A stretch of DNA of 64,000 nucleotides from Dokdonella_A sp963775445 (lineage in GTDB: Bacteria; Pseudomonadota; Gammaproteobacteria; Xanthomonadales; Rhodanobacteraceae): assembly GCA_963775445.1 (NCBI GenBank), contig CAVZIT010000006.1, forward strand, positions 620,001-684,000, read 5' to 3'. The number at the start of each line of letters is the position of its first letter. The first letter of the stretch is position 1. The position numbers and the translations under genes were made by a program. Of this stretch, positions 27,407 to 36,393 are shown in pieces. Below the pieces are notes generated by a model that was not told the origin of the DNA, made no database searches, and was given only the letters and a program-made list of their open reading frames with translations.

Positions 27407-28381
27407 TCAACTGGAGCGCCGCGCTGCCGTCACCAGCGCGAGATTCTCAAGGATTGCCCGATGTCCCGGCAACTTGCGCGCGGCGCTACCCAGCAGCACT
27501 TCTGCGCGATCGAGATTGCCGCAGCGGTAATTGGCGACGCCACACAGATTCAGCGCGTTCAGATCGTCCGGCTCACGGGCAAGCGCCTTTTCGAGAAACT
27601 GCAAAGCCAGATCGCAGTTGTTCTCGCGCAAATTGTGTTGCCCCATAAAGACCAGCGATTCGGTGCCCGAAAGCCAGCGATCGAACGCTGCGGCCCATTT
27701 CGTCTGCAGCTTTGGATAGTAGGTGTCACGCAGATCCGTGTCGAGATTTCCGCCATGTCCGCATCCCGACTTTCCTCAATACGCATGCCGGACGCACGTC
27801 TCTTTTTCGACGAAACGGGAATCCGTCGGGCCCGGGCAACTGATGGAGAAATCCTCGCCCTCGAACTTCGGAAAATGCGGACGGAAGCGCGCGCCTTCCT
27901 TGATCAGACTGCGATGGAAAGCGGCTGCGACCGGTGCGGTCCGGTTCTGGAAATAGTATTGAGCGTGAAATCCGGCAAATCCGCACACGCCGCGACGCGT
28001 CCCATCCATCTCGCACACGCGCGCCTGCGAGTAGATAACCCTGCTCCGCACCGGACGCGGGTCATCGAGCAATGTTTCGACATGATGAGGCGACAGTTCG
28101 TCATCATCGTCCAGCAGGTTCAACCACTCGCCTTGGGCCACGTCGAGACAGGCGTTGGCCGAGCGGGCTCGATCGAGGGGAACATCTGGAATCACGAATC
28201 GTAACGGTCGGCCTTCGTATGAATCCGGGACCTGTCGATGTGATCCGCCGCTCACGGCAACTACGATAATTTCGAGATTTTCCCAGGTCTGCGCCGCTGC
28301 GGAAGTCAGCGCGCGACCAAGAGTAGCGCGATCCATGCTGCGAACGAGGATGGAAACCAGCGGGGCCGCCGCCTTGTTCGC
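27407..28381 (-). pseudogene. Glycosyltransferase family 2 fused to a TPR tail, interrupted by an in-frame TGA
   Basis: One continuous reading frame runs through this interval except for a single TGA at 27776-27778. Before the stop is a GT2-like domain: PLVSILVRSMDRATLGRAL, ENLEIIVVAVSGG, GEWLNLLDDDDELSPHHVETLL and FEGEDFSISC. After it the same frame continues GKSGCGHGGNLDTDLRDTYY and ends with a TPR region (NNCDLALQFLEKALAREPDD, NALNLCGVANYRCGNLDRAE). The conserved N-terminus APLVSILVRS has no ATG, GTG or TTG in front, since the preceding gene's terminator lies directly upstream; the first Met is at 28336. The gene is therefore probably dead, unless the TGA is a sequencing error and a rare start is used. 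Confidence 0.8.
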
Positions 28382-28401
28382 GCAATTACTCCCGTTTCGA
28401 T

Positions 28402-28436
28402 CCCAAATAGAAAGAGGGGGCCTCGCGGCCCCCTCT
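28402..28436 (-). terminator. Intrinsic terminator after the 28466-29959 gene
   Basis: AGAGGGGGCC and GGCCCCCTCT form a 10-base-pair stem (28413-28422 with 28427-28436) closed by the loop TCGC. On the minus strand the tail is TTTCTATTT. It lies about 30 bases after the stop of the secreted-protein gene. Confidence 0.9.
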
Positions 28437-28465
28437 CAAATCGAACACTCAAAGCGATGAATTGC

Positions 28466-29959
28466 TCAGGAACAAACATCACCCGCATTTGCAGGATTGC
28501 CGCATGCACGGCTGGCACGGTGACGGAACAGACCGCTGTAATTGGCCAGCGTTCCGGGCGTGACTTCGCCGTTGATGTACGACACGGCCGCGAAACCCGT
28601 TGCCGGCAGGCCATGGAAGATGTCGCCATCGGTGGACGGCCGCAGCGCATGCGGATCGGTGGTCTGGTTCGGATCCAGATTCAATTCCACCCAACCCGAA
28701 CGGGCGAACGGCGGAATGTTGGTCACGAGAGCCGAGCCGAACACACCCGAAATGGTACCCGCACCTTCGGCGCTTGTCGCAAGGAAGCTGATGATGTTGG
28801 TCTCACGGCACAGCGATGACGGCGGCTGGCCCGGGGGTGGCGGTGAGAAGCCGGGGCCAGGACCGACGGTCGTACGCTCTTCGCGATCGTAGATGCTGAT
28901 ACCGACGACCGAGCAGGACAAACCATCGAACACCTGGGAGAACGGCGGAATGGCAGTCGAGCCGACAATATCCGGATCGACGTAGAAGCGCTTGGTCGGA
29001 AACGTGACCACCCAGTCGGTGTTCGAACCGACGTCCGCATCGACGTTGTACTCGTTGAAAATCGAGAACGAATCGAAAACGGCACTGACCGCATCAATCG
29101 CGTTGGAGGCGGCATAAGTCGACTGGATCAACGAACCGTTATTGAAGACGTAAGCGGTCGCATTGCCGAATGTGTCGGTATTGGCGTCAGCCAGCTGCGG
29201 AGTCGTGGATTCCTGACCGCTGAACAACGACGAGATCGTGAAACCGTCGACCGCATCGGCGTTGTAACCGTAATACACACCGCCGGCCACGTCGAAGATC
29301 GCGCCGGCACCGAACAGACCACCGGTTGGCGGATCGGCATCGGGCGTTCCATTCACATCACCCGCGGTGAGACCCTGCACTGCGCCGCAATCGGCCGGTA
29401 CGCCACCGGAATGCGTCACCGCCGAACCGAGCGGGCCATCCAGATCCGTCATCTGGATCATCTCGATGTGGCCTTCGCGGGTACGGGTCACGTCGGTCGG
29501 GCCGCCGTCATCCTGATACGCGGTCGTCAGAAACGCTTGGTAATGCTTGTCGGTGCCCGGAATGGTGGGCAGGTCGCTGTTCGCAATGAGCGGCGCAGTA
29601 CAGCTGTTGTCGCTGGTGGTGATGGCCGCGCCGGACGAAGCCGGATCGGTGCCGAGCGCCGGGCCCAGATCGAACACACTGGCCGTCCATACGTCGTACT
29701 TGGACAGGAACAGATTGAAGTCCAGCACTTCGCGGCTGTCGTAGCCTTCGAGGAAGCGGACCTTGACCGACTTCGCGGTAGCCGTGGTATTGACCACGGA
29801 GATCGCTGTCGCTTGATTCTTGTTGACGGTGTAGTACGGGTAGATGAGGACCTGACCGAGACCATCGGGATTCAGGTCGACGGCGCTCGCGATACTCGCG
29901 AAGCCCGCGACGCCGGCGATACCGGCGACCACGGCAGTCGTCAAGCTGTTTCTCTTCAT
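28466..29959 (-). CDS. Secreted or cell-surface protein of unknown function
   Basis: A 497-residue exported protein. AGGAG about eight bases before the ATG at 29959 and a clear signal peptide (MKRNSLTTAVVAGIAGVAGF...ASIASA) set the start; cleavage is expected before VDLNPDG. The mature N-terminus LNPDGLGQVLIYPYYTVNKN, NTTATAKSVKVRFLEGYDS and REVLDFNLFLSKYDVWTA resemble conserved uncharacterised surface proteins I recall from other gammaproteobacteria. The rest is rich in Asp, Gly, Thr and Ser, with several cysteines and a proline-rich loop (GFSPPPPGQPPSS). It has its own terminator and sits next to the T2SS cluster, so it may be a T2SS substrate or an abundant surface protein. The biochemical role is unknown. 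Confidence 0.8.
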   Translation of the reverse strand: MKRNSLTTAVVAGIAGVAGFASIASAVDLNPDGLGQVLIYPYYTVNKNQATAISVVNTTATAKSVKVRFLEGYDSREVLDFNLFLSKYDVWTASVFDLGPALGTDPASSGAAITTSDNSCTAPLIANSDLPTIPGTDKHYQAFLTTAYQDDGGPTDVTRTREGHIEMIQMTDLDGPLGSAVTHSGGVPADCGAVQGLTAGDVNGTPDADPPTGGLFGAGAIFDVAGGVYYGYNADAVDGFTISSLFSGQESTTPQLADANTDTFGNATAYVFNNGSLIQSTYAASNAIDAVSAVFDSFSIFNEYNVDADVGSNTDWVVTFPTKRFYVDPDIVGSTAIPPFSQVFDGLSCSVVGISIYDREERTTVGPGPGFSPPPPGQPPSSLCRETNIISFLATSAEGAGTISGVFGSALVTNIPPFARSGWVELNLDPNQTTDPHALRPSTDGDIFHGLPATGFAAVSYINGEVTPGTLANYSGLFRHRASRACGNPANAGDVCS

Positions 29960-30130
29960 CACTAACACTCCTAATTTGACCACAGGGCTTTTTGCTTTCC
30001 GCTAACCCGGCTCCAGCAGAGCGGGACCGCGCACTCGGCACGGGCGAGGTTAGACAACAGCGCCGCCATGTTAAGACAAAGGAAACAACCGCGCAATCCC
30101 CGCCCCTTCATCGTGCATACAGCAGCGAAT

Positions 30131-30553
30131 TCAATTACTTGGCAGATAGTACCAGTCTCCCTTGACGCGTATCCAGGTTTCCTGGAGCGGGGTGACGGAA
30201 GAGATCGGACCACCCAGACCCGCATTGATGTTGGCCGAGTAACTGACGACAAGATACACCAAGCAGCGATCCCCCTCGCATTTCTTCTTGTTGAAGCCGA
30301 CTTTCGTCCAGTGGATCGGACGCGTGTTCATGGCCTTGGCATAAGCCTCGCGCGTGGTGGTCGCGCGATAACCCGGCGTCAGATAATCGAAGGCCTTTTC
30401 CGCATGATGGGCGATCAGATCATTCCAGCGCGCGAGCGCTCGTGTTTCGACATCGGCGGTACTGTCCTTCTTCACGCCTGCCGCACAACCGGCAAGCAGT
30501 GCGAGCGTCATCACAAGCAGCGACGCGCGGCGCGGGAAACGATCAGTGATCAT
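30131..30553 (-). CDS. Small lipoprotein coupled to the type II secretin gene
   Basis: A 140-residue lipoprotein with signal MITDRFPRRASLLVMTLALL and lipobox LAGC (Cys about 23). The mature part (RWNDLIAHHAEKAFDYLTPGYR, then PIHWTKVGFNKKKCEGDRCLVYL, ending ETWIRVKGDWYYLPSN) has the helix-plus-sheet look of an NTF2-like domain. The ATG at 30553 lies inside the end of gspD (11-base overlap), so the two are translationally coupled and it is the last gene of the xps operon. Function is not known. A role in placing or stabilising the secretin is a reasonable but unproven idea. Confidence 0.75.
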   Translation of the reverse strand: MITDRFPRRASLLVMTLALLAGCAAGVKKDSTADVETRALARWNDLIAHHAEKAFDYLTPGYRATTTREAYAKAMNTRPIHWTKVGFNKKKCEGDRCLVYLVVSYSANINAGLGGPISSVTPLQETWIRVKGDWYYLPSN

Positions 30554-32927
30554 TTTCGGAATCCTTGAGTGGTCGGGTTTGTGCCGGCTGCGGGGCGGCG
30601 GCCGGAGGCGGTGGCGCCGGCACGGACTGGTCGGCATCCTTCGCACGCAGCGGAGCCAGCGACTGGAACTTGCGCTGGTACTCCTCGGTGACTTCGCGGG
30701 CTTCCTCGGAATTGGTGATTACCTGCGGCGTAATCAGCACGATCAGTTCGGTGCGATCGTGAGAGCGCTTGGTGTTTCCGAATAGCCGTCCGAGGATTGG
30801 AATACTGCTCAGCACCGGGATGCCGTTGTCGGTGGTCGAATCGTTGTCGCGGATCAGGCCGCCCAGCAATACCGTCTGTCCACTCTGCACCGCAATCTGG
30901 GTGGAGAACTGACGCTGGTTGATCGGCGGATTTCCGTTGGCAGTCGCCGCGCCCGGATTGCTGACTTCCTGCGTGAGTTCCATGTACACCAGACCACCCG
31001 GATTCACGCGCGGTTTGACATCGAGTTGGACGCCGGTATTGAGATACTGCACCGAGCCGGTTGCACCGCTGATGTTGTTGACGCCGCTGGTACTGCTGCC
31101 GGTGCCCGTGTTGATCACCGGCGTGTATGGCGAAATGTAGGTCTGCACCACCGGAATCTGGGTACCGACATTGATCTGGGCTTCCTGATTGTTCAACACC
31201 ACGAGCGACGGCGCGGAAAGGCTGCGCGCCTGGCCGCTGGTCTGCAGCGCATTGATGGCGACTTCGAGATTCTTGTTGAGGAACGAATAGAACAATCCAC
31301 CGTCCCCGGTGGGGCCGACGTTGCCGGTGGCGCCCAGCGAAAAGCGGTGCCGATCATGCGAGTTGCCGGTATAGCTCGTACCGGAACCCGGGGGATATGC
31401 ATAGGGATAATTGCCGTTGGCCTGCGCTGATCCATCGGCAGTACCAATCAGACCGGCGAGATACCACTGCACTCCGTACTGGAGATTTCCAGTCAATGTC
31501 ACTTCGAGAATCTTCGCCTCGATATGCACCTGGAGCGGCGCAATATCGAGCCGGCGAATCGCGCTCTGAATCGCGTCCCATTCCAGCGGCGTGCTCATCA
31601 CCAGCAGCTGGTTGTTTTCCTCGACCGCCGTGATGCGGATATCGCTTTCCTTGTTGCCCCCCGCTCCTGCCGTGGCGTGCGCAGGTGTCGATCTTTCCTC
31701 TTTTGATTGCGGACGCGGTGAATTCTGCCGGTTGTAGGAAAGTCCTCCGCTGCCGCCGGTTCCGCCGATGCCACCGACCGTGACCGGATGCAGTCCTTGC
31801 CCGACATTTCCGGATGTGCTGCTGCGACTCGACGTGCCCGAGGTCCCGAGAAATATCTGGCTCAGGTAATCCGCGAGATCCGGCGCCTTGATGTTCTTCA
31901 CGTCATAGACGTAGAGCTGGGTGGCATTCTCGCTGCCGCCTTGATCGAGCCGATGCAGCCACTCCGCCGCCTTTGCGAGGTATTCGGGTTGCGGCGTGAT
32001 GGCGATGATGGAGTTGGTCTGCTCGATCGGCATGAATCGGAACATGCCGGCCAGCGGCGACTCGCCGGCGCTCCCGAAAAGCTTTTCCAGATCGGGCATG
32101 AGCTTGTCGACATCGACATGTTGCAGCGTGTACACCCCGACCGACATTCCGGCGAGCCAGTCCACGTCGAAGGTATCGATGGTGCGTTGATAGTTTTCCA
32201 GTTCCGATGCGGTGCCGGCCATGACCAGCAGGCTGCGGCTGGTATCGACGCTGACAAAGGCCTCCGGTTTGGCATACGGCTTGAGCAATTTGGCCATTTC
32301 GCTCGGCGATACGTACTCGAGCGGGAAAATGCGCAACTCATAGCCTTGTGCCGAGCCCGGGGGCGCCGTGTTGGGCGTCAACTTGCCCGGAATCGCGTCC
32401 TTGACCTGCAGCACCGTATAACGCCCGTTCTCATGGATCAGCGTATTGCCGGTCCAGGACAGGAGCATTTCGAGCACTGGCATCGCGTCCTGAGGGCGTA
32501 TCGGTTTGGATGTCGAAAACGTGACATTGCCGCCGACGTTTGGCGCGATGCTGTAATTCTCCTGCAGCAGATCGCCAAGGATCGCCTTGACGACCGCCTG
32601 GATCGGCTGGTTCTCGAAATTGAAGACCACCTGCCCTGCGGGTGTCTTCCCGGATTTACCCGGCATCGACTTGAAGAACTTGCCGGTGCCAAGCTCGATC
32701 TGCGGCTTGACCGGTTTGTAATTCCCGTTGTCCGTGGTCAGCGAAATTCCATGGTCAGCGGGCGCCGTCGCCTCCGGGGCTGGTTCCGGCGGCGCGCCGC
32801 GGCGAAGCGAATCGGGCGTCAGAACGTCGCTGTTTCGCGAAGGGCCGGGCTTGGTCGGCTGGGTTCCGCACCCGGCGAGCAATGCGAGCGCAAGGACGAT
32901 CAGCACGGATTTGAGTCTTGACGGCAC
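30543..32927 (-). CDS. gspD: Type II secretion secretin GspD (XpsD-like lipoprotein)
   Basis: GspD forms the outer-membrane channel of the T2SS. The ~794-residue protein has a lipoprotein signal ending LLAGC, as in Xanthomonas XpsD. The N0 domain (VVFNFENQPIQAVVKAILGD) and N1-N2 repeats (LRIFPLEYVSPSEMAKLLKPYA, VGVYTLQHVDVDKLMPDLEK) come first. A long Gly/Ser-rich insertion (GTSGTSSRSSTSGNVGQG) splits the N3 region, and the secretin domain ends with GIPVLSSIPILGRLFGNTK and DRTELIVLITPQVI. The GTG at 32927 has GGAG eight bases upstream. An alternative GTG at 32945 overlaps the gspN stop. Confidence 0.95.
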   Translation of the reverse strand: MPSRLKSVLIVLALALLAGCGTQPTKPGPSRNSDVLTPDSLRRGAPPEPAPEATAPADHGISLTTDNGNYKPVKPQIELGTGKFFKSMPGKSGKTPAGQVVFNFENQPIQAVVKAILGDLLQENYSIAPNVGGNVTFSTSKPIRPQDAMPVLEMLLSWTGNTLIHENGRYTVLQVKDAIPGKLTPNTAPPGSAQGYELRIFPLEYVSPSEMAKLLKPYAKPEAFVSVDTSRSLLVMAGTASELENYQRTIDTFDVDWLAGMSVGVYTLQHVDVDKLMPDLEKLFGSAGESPLAGMFRFMPIEQTNSIIAITPQPEYLAKAAEWLHRLDQGGSENATQLYVYDVKNIKAPDLADYLSQIFLGTSGTSSRSSTSGNVGQGLHPVTVGGIGGTGGSGGLSYNRQNSPRPQSKEERSTPAHATAGAGGNKESDIRITAVEENNQLLVMSTPLEWDAIQSAIRRLDIAPLQVHIEAKILEVTLTGNLQYGVQWYLAGLIGTADGSAQANGNYPYAYPPGSGTSYTGNSHDRHRFSLGATGNVGPTGDGGLFYSFLNKNLEVAINALQTSGQARSLSAPSLVVLNNQEAQINVGTQIPVVQTYISPYTPVINTGTGSSTSGVNNISGATGSVQYLNTGVQLDVKPRVNPGGLVYMELTQEVSNPGAATANGNPPINQRQFSTQIAVQSGQTVLLGGLIRDNDSTTDNGIPVLSSIPILGRLFGNTKRSHDRTELIVLITPQVITNSEEAREVTEEYQRKFQSLAPLRAKDADQSVPAPPPPAAAPQPAQTRPLKDSENDH

Positions 32928-32941
32928 TTGGGTATCTCCGG

Positions 32942-33661
32942 TCACTTGTGCGCGGGTTTGTGTTCTTGCGCGCGCAGCTTGCGCAGGCGTGCCGCATCTT
33001 CGCGCATCTGGCGGCGACGTTCTTCGATGCGCTTGGCCAGTTCGGTATCGCTTGCGTGTGAATCCTTGGCGCCTTCCGTGGCCGGCCGAAACGCACTGCG
33101 ACCCGAATTGGTTGCTCTTCCGCGAGGCGTAGAAGACCCCGTAGTGGGCGCTTCCGCAGTCTTCAGTTCGATTTCGGAGTCTTCGTCCGCGGCGCTCCTG
33201 AACACCGCGCTGCGCGGCTTGATTTCGGTCAGCGTCCAGTTTGCCTGATCACCCTCCAGTGGCATACCGACCTTGAGTGCCACCGACAGGTTCCGCGTAT
33301 TGTCGCGAATCAGCGCGATACGCACGCTTGGAGTGACGATCACGCCGGTCAGGGTGACGTTGAGCGGGTTCGCCGGCGGGGCTTCGCCTGCCACGTCGTC
33401 TTCCGCATCGGCTGGAGTCGGTTGGCGATCGTCGTTGAACAGCGGGTGCTGCTCGATGGCGGCAAACGCGGCAGCCGGAGGCAACTTGAAGGCCTGCCGG
33501 TCGATGCTGCCGGCTGCGGACAACTTCGAGCTGTCGGGCGTTTCGACCAGCCAGCGATAACCGCTTCCCACGCCTGCGTATTGCACGATCGCGACCAGGC
33601 ACAGCAACCCGCAAATGCCGATCAGTAGATGCGTGGTCATGCGCACGGTCCGAACGTTCAC
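32942..33661 (-). CDS. gspN: Type II secretion protein N (XpsN/GspC-like)
   Basis: In the Xanthomonas xps system XpsN takes the place of GspC and links the inner-membrane complex to the secretin. The 239-residue protein has one N-terminal membrane anchor (MTTHLLIGICGLLCLVAIVQ) and a periplasmic homology region (NPLNVTLTGVIVTPSVRIAL, then LSVALKVGMPLEGDQANWTL). A charged C-terminal tail (AKRIEERRRQMREDAARL) follows instead of a PDZ domain. It lies between gspM and gspD exactly as in xps clusters, and overlaps gspM and gspD by four bases or less. Confidence 0.85.
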   Translation of the reverse strand: MNVRTVRMTTHLLIGICGLLCLVAIVQYAGVGSGYRWLVETPDSSKLSAAGSIDRQAFKLPPAAAFAAIEQHPLFNDDRQPTPADAEDDVAGEAPPANPLNVTLTGVIVTPSVRIALIRDNTRNLSVALKVGMPLEGDQANWTLTEIKPRSAVFRSAADEDSEIELKTAEAPTTGSSTPRGRATNSGRSAFRPATEGAKDSHASDTELAKRIEERRRQMREDAARLRKLRAQEHKPAHK

Positions 33662-34266
33662 GTCGATTTCCCGGGCTGGCGCAAGTAACCCGACAGGTTG
33701 AAACGCACGTCGAGCGGGCTGCTCGCACTTTTGCCACTGCGTCCGCGGTACACCTGCTGCCGATAGATCATCAATTCATCCACGAACAGATACGGCTTGC
33801 CGTTTTCGAGATCGTAGAGTATCGCCGCCAGCGGCTCGAGGTCGCAGCGCAGCCGCACCTGTATCGTCACGCGCTTGTAAAGCTCGTCCGTTCCGCCGTT
33901 GTAACTTTGCTGGCTGATCAACTGGCAGCGCTTCTCATCCTTGGCATGTTCGGTCATTGCGCCCTTGAGGCGCTGGATCAGGCCGGCCGACGCCGCGTTC
34001 GGATCCTTCTCGGAGAGGAACGCCTGGTTGCCCTGCTCGTAGGTGTGCACAGCGGCGAGGCGCTTCTCGATTTCCGGTCGCTGCATGGCGATCTGGTGGA
34101 ATCGCAATTGCTCCTCGCGCAAATCCTGCGCTTCGGCGTGGAATTGCATCTGGGGCGCGACAAACCACCAATGGACGCAGACCAGATAGCCGATCATCAA
34201 GACGATCAGCAACAGAACCAGCGCCAGCAAACGGCCGTCCTTGGGCGCGCGCAGACTAGGGGCCAT
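33658..34266 (-). CDS. gspM: Type II secretion protein M
   Basis: A 202-residue bitopic inner-membrane protein of the T2SS platform, partner of GspL. A single membrane helix (LLALVLLLIVLMIGYLVCVHWW) precedes a coiled-coil region (AEAQDLREEQLRFHQIAMQR) and a ferredoxin-like domain (TDELYKRVTIQVRLRCDLEPLA, KPYLFVDELMIY). GGAGGG lies six bases before the ATG at 34266. It overlaps gspL by 11 bases and gspN by four. Confidence 0.88.
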   Translation of the reverse strand: MAPSLRAPKDGRLLALVLLLIVLMIGYLVCVHWWFVAPQMQFHAEAQDLREEQLRFHQIAMQRPEIEKRLAAVHTYEQGNQAFLSEKDPNAASAGLIQRLKGAMTEHAKDEKRCQLISQQSYNGGTDELYKRVTIQVRLRCDLEPLAAILYDLENGKPYLFVDELMIYRQQVYRGRSGKSASSPLDVRFNLSGYLRQPGKST

Positions 34267-35485
34267 GAACACCCTCCGAAGCCCTCGGTGGTTTCCGAAC
34301 GGGTGTCTTGCTGGCCGGTGATTTGCCAGGGGCGGCCGACTCCACGGGCGAAGGCTGCACGTCGGGCGCCTTGAGATCGGCCGTGATCTGGAAACGCTCC
34401 TTGTCGGTCCGGGGATCCGGCTGAATCTGGCCCTCGAATCGCGGGTTGGCGAGGTATTGCGATGAACCCAGAAGACCGATCAGCTTGGCCGCTTCCTTGG
34501 CTTGGCCCTGCAGCTGGACCTGCTTGTCCTGGATGTTGAGGCGTTCGAGATACGCATCTTGCGGAAGGCGTTTTGTCAGGTCATCGAGAATTGCGACCAT
34601 CAGTGGCCCCTGGCGCTTCTTGTCCGTGAGAAAATTGGCTCCGGCAATCGAGTCGACCAGTGTCTTCTTGAGCGCCACGACCTGTTTGGCTTCCGCCTTG
34701 GCCTTGGTCACTTCGCCTTGCATCGAGGCGATCGCCGCCACGCGGTTCACCAGCGATTCGTGCATGTTGAAGACCAGTAATACGGCTGCCAGCGCTGCCA
34801 ATCCGAGATTCAACGGCAGGCGCAAATTGCGTCGGCGGGCGCGCTTCTCTTGTGGCAGCAGATTGACGTGGCATCTTCCCTCGCCCGGCGCGCCGCGCCA
34901 GCTGTCGACGCCGTCGAGCGCAAGCGTGCCGCCGGCCAGCTTGGCGAGCTCTGCATCGAGTTGTGCACGTGGCAACAGCACCAGATCGACCTGCACGTTG
35001 CGTCCGTTGGCCTCGCGTCCGCGCACCCGGCTGTCGAAGTACACCTGATCGGCCTTGAAGGGCGTCTGCCGATCCATCTCGAAGGCAAGTACCTGCCTCA
35101 GGTTGTCCTCGGCCGCTGCCGGCAGACTGAGGTTTCTTTGCAATACACGCTCGTTGGCGATGCACAAGATCGTGCTCACGGCCGGATCCTCGATACGCTC
35201 GCGAAGTCGCTGGAACTCGGCGCGTTGAGCCTCGGCCGGAAGATCGACGCGAATGCGGCCGTATTCGCGCGCCACGTCGCCACGTTCGCGCCAGACCACC
35301 AGATCGCCCTGTTCGATGTCGAGCAGTAGCGATTCGGACCTCTCGAGCACAATGGCGCGCCAGCGCGGCGGCAAACAAGCCAGCAGCTCGCGGCCCCACC
35401 AGGCAAAAAATCCCGGCAGCGGGCTCTTGGCAAGGCGCATGCGCACGCGCGCCCACTGTCGGTCCAGTGCTTCGTTATTGAACAT
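34256..35485 (-). CDS. gspL: Type II secretion protein L (PilM/PilN-like)
   Basis: GspL ties the cytoplasmic ATPase GspE to the membrane platform. The 409-residue protein has an actin-like cytoplasmic domain (SESLLLDIEQGDLVVWRERG, QVLAFEMDRQTPFKADQVYF), a membrane helix near residue 225-245 (LNLGLAALAAVLLVFNM), and a PilN-like periplasmic part (LDDLTKRLPQDAYLERLNI). The tail is rich in Pro, Lys and Ser. The ATG shares one base with the gspK stop (TGATG). Confidence 0.9.
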   Translation of the reverse strand: MFNNEALDRQWARVRMRLAKSPLPGFFAWWGRELLACLPPRWRAIVLERSESLLLDIEQGDLVVWRERGDVAREYGRIRVDLPAEAQRAEFQRLRERIEDPAVSTILCIANERVLQRNLSLPAAAEDNLRQVLAFEMDRQTPFKADQVYFDSRVRGREANGRNVQVDLVLLPRAQLDAELAKLAGGTLALDGVDSWRGAPGEGRCHVNLLPQEKRARRRNLRLPLNLGLAALAAVLLVFNMHESLVNRVAAIASMQGEVTKAKAEAKQVVALKKTLVDSIAGANFLTDKKRQGPLMVAILDDLTKRLPQDAYLERLNIQDKQVQLQGQAKEAAKLIGLLGSSQYLANPRFEGQIQPDPRTDKERFQITADLKAPDVQPSPVESAAPGKSPASKTPVRKPPRASEGVHGP

Positions 35486-36393
35486 CAGGATTTCGCGCTG
35501 TCGTCGTCGCGCCAGCGCAGGATCACATACGGCCTTCCCGCCGCATTGACGCCGCCCAGGCGGATCGTGGTCTCGAGCACCGTGCTTGCGCCGTTGGGGA
35601 GCTTGGCACGTGCCTCGATACTATACGTGAGGCCTCCGCCGCCTGCCACGACCGGCTGGCCATCCGGCCCCAGGAGCGGCGGATCGCCTGGTTGTTGCGC
35701 CTGACGTTGCTGAGCGAACTGCTGCGCCTCCTCGGCGGTGAGTCCGGGGTACAGCGTCTGCAGGACTTCAGTCGGCGCATAGGCGGCGCTGGGCGTGCCG
35801 CGCCCCGAATAGATCGTGATTCCTCCCGCCACCTTCTCGTACAGCGCGTAATCCATGCCGTACACTTCCTGCAATTCGGACACGGTGTTGAACGGCGCAT
35901 TGGCCGGGCCGTAGCTCAAGCCGGCCGCCTTGTACTCGCGCTCCTCGGCCCCCTCGGGTTGCGCAAGGTCATCCGGGTCGCGCCAATCCTGGATCGCTGC
36001 GGCAAGCGCGTCGGCGCGATCCTTGTCCACGCCGGCCGCCATGAACATGCCGGTCAGCAATTCGGGCGTGGCGGTGTTGATATCGATCTTGCCGGAGTCG
36101 TCGGTAAGCGAAACCTCGACTTCAATGTCATTGAACATGAAACGATACGGGCGCCCATCGCCGATCCAGCGCTGCGCGGGATCGGTCTTGCGCAACTCGT
36201 AGACGGCAAGATTGATACCCGCCTCGGCCGCGTAACGCGCCTGCGTCGTATCGAACAGATGGCGCGATTGGAGATTCTCCGTACGGGCGACCATTGCGAA
36301 GCTGCCGAGCAAAATGGACAGCATGGCGATCACCCACAGCACCAGCACGAAGGCGACGCCGCGACAGGACTTCTTGCCTGACCAGGCTTTCAT
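35485..36393 (-). CDS. gspK: Type II secretion minor pseudopilin K
   Basis: GspK sits at the pseudopilus tip with GspI and GspJ. The 302-residue protein starts MKAWSGKKSCRGVAFVLVLW, with prepilin-peptidase cleavage expected after Gly12 and the unusual V-A-F lacking Glu5, as in other GspK proteins. KIDINTATPELLTGMF and NAPFNTVSELQEVYGM belong to the helical GspK alpha domain. It overlaps gspJ by four bases. Confidence 0.9.
   Translation of the reverse strand: MKAWSGKKSCRGVAFVLVLWVIAMLSILLGSFAMVARTENLQSRHLFDTTQARYAAEAGINLAVYELRKTDPAQRWIGDGRPYRFMFNDIEVEVSLTDDSGKIDINTATPELLTGMFMAAGVDKDRADALAAAIQDWRDPDDLAQPEGAEEREYKAAGLSYGPANAPFNTVSELQEVYGMDYALYEKVAGGITIYSGRGTPSAAYAPTEVLQTLYPGLTAEEAQQFAQQRQAQQPGDPPLLGPDGQPVVAGGGGLTYSIEARAKLPNGASTVLETTIRLGGVNAAGRPYVILRWRDDDSAKS

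Noticed and set aside
27776..27778. TGA as a selenocysteine codon in the glycosyltransferase-TPR gene
   Set aside because: Glycosyltransferases of this type have no catalytic Cys or Sec at this place, no SECIS-like hairpin was evident, and the gene also lacks a start codon. Decay or a sequence error is simpler.
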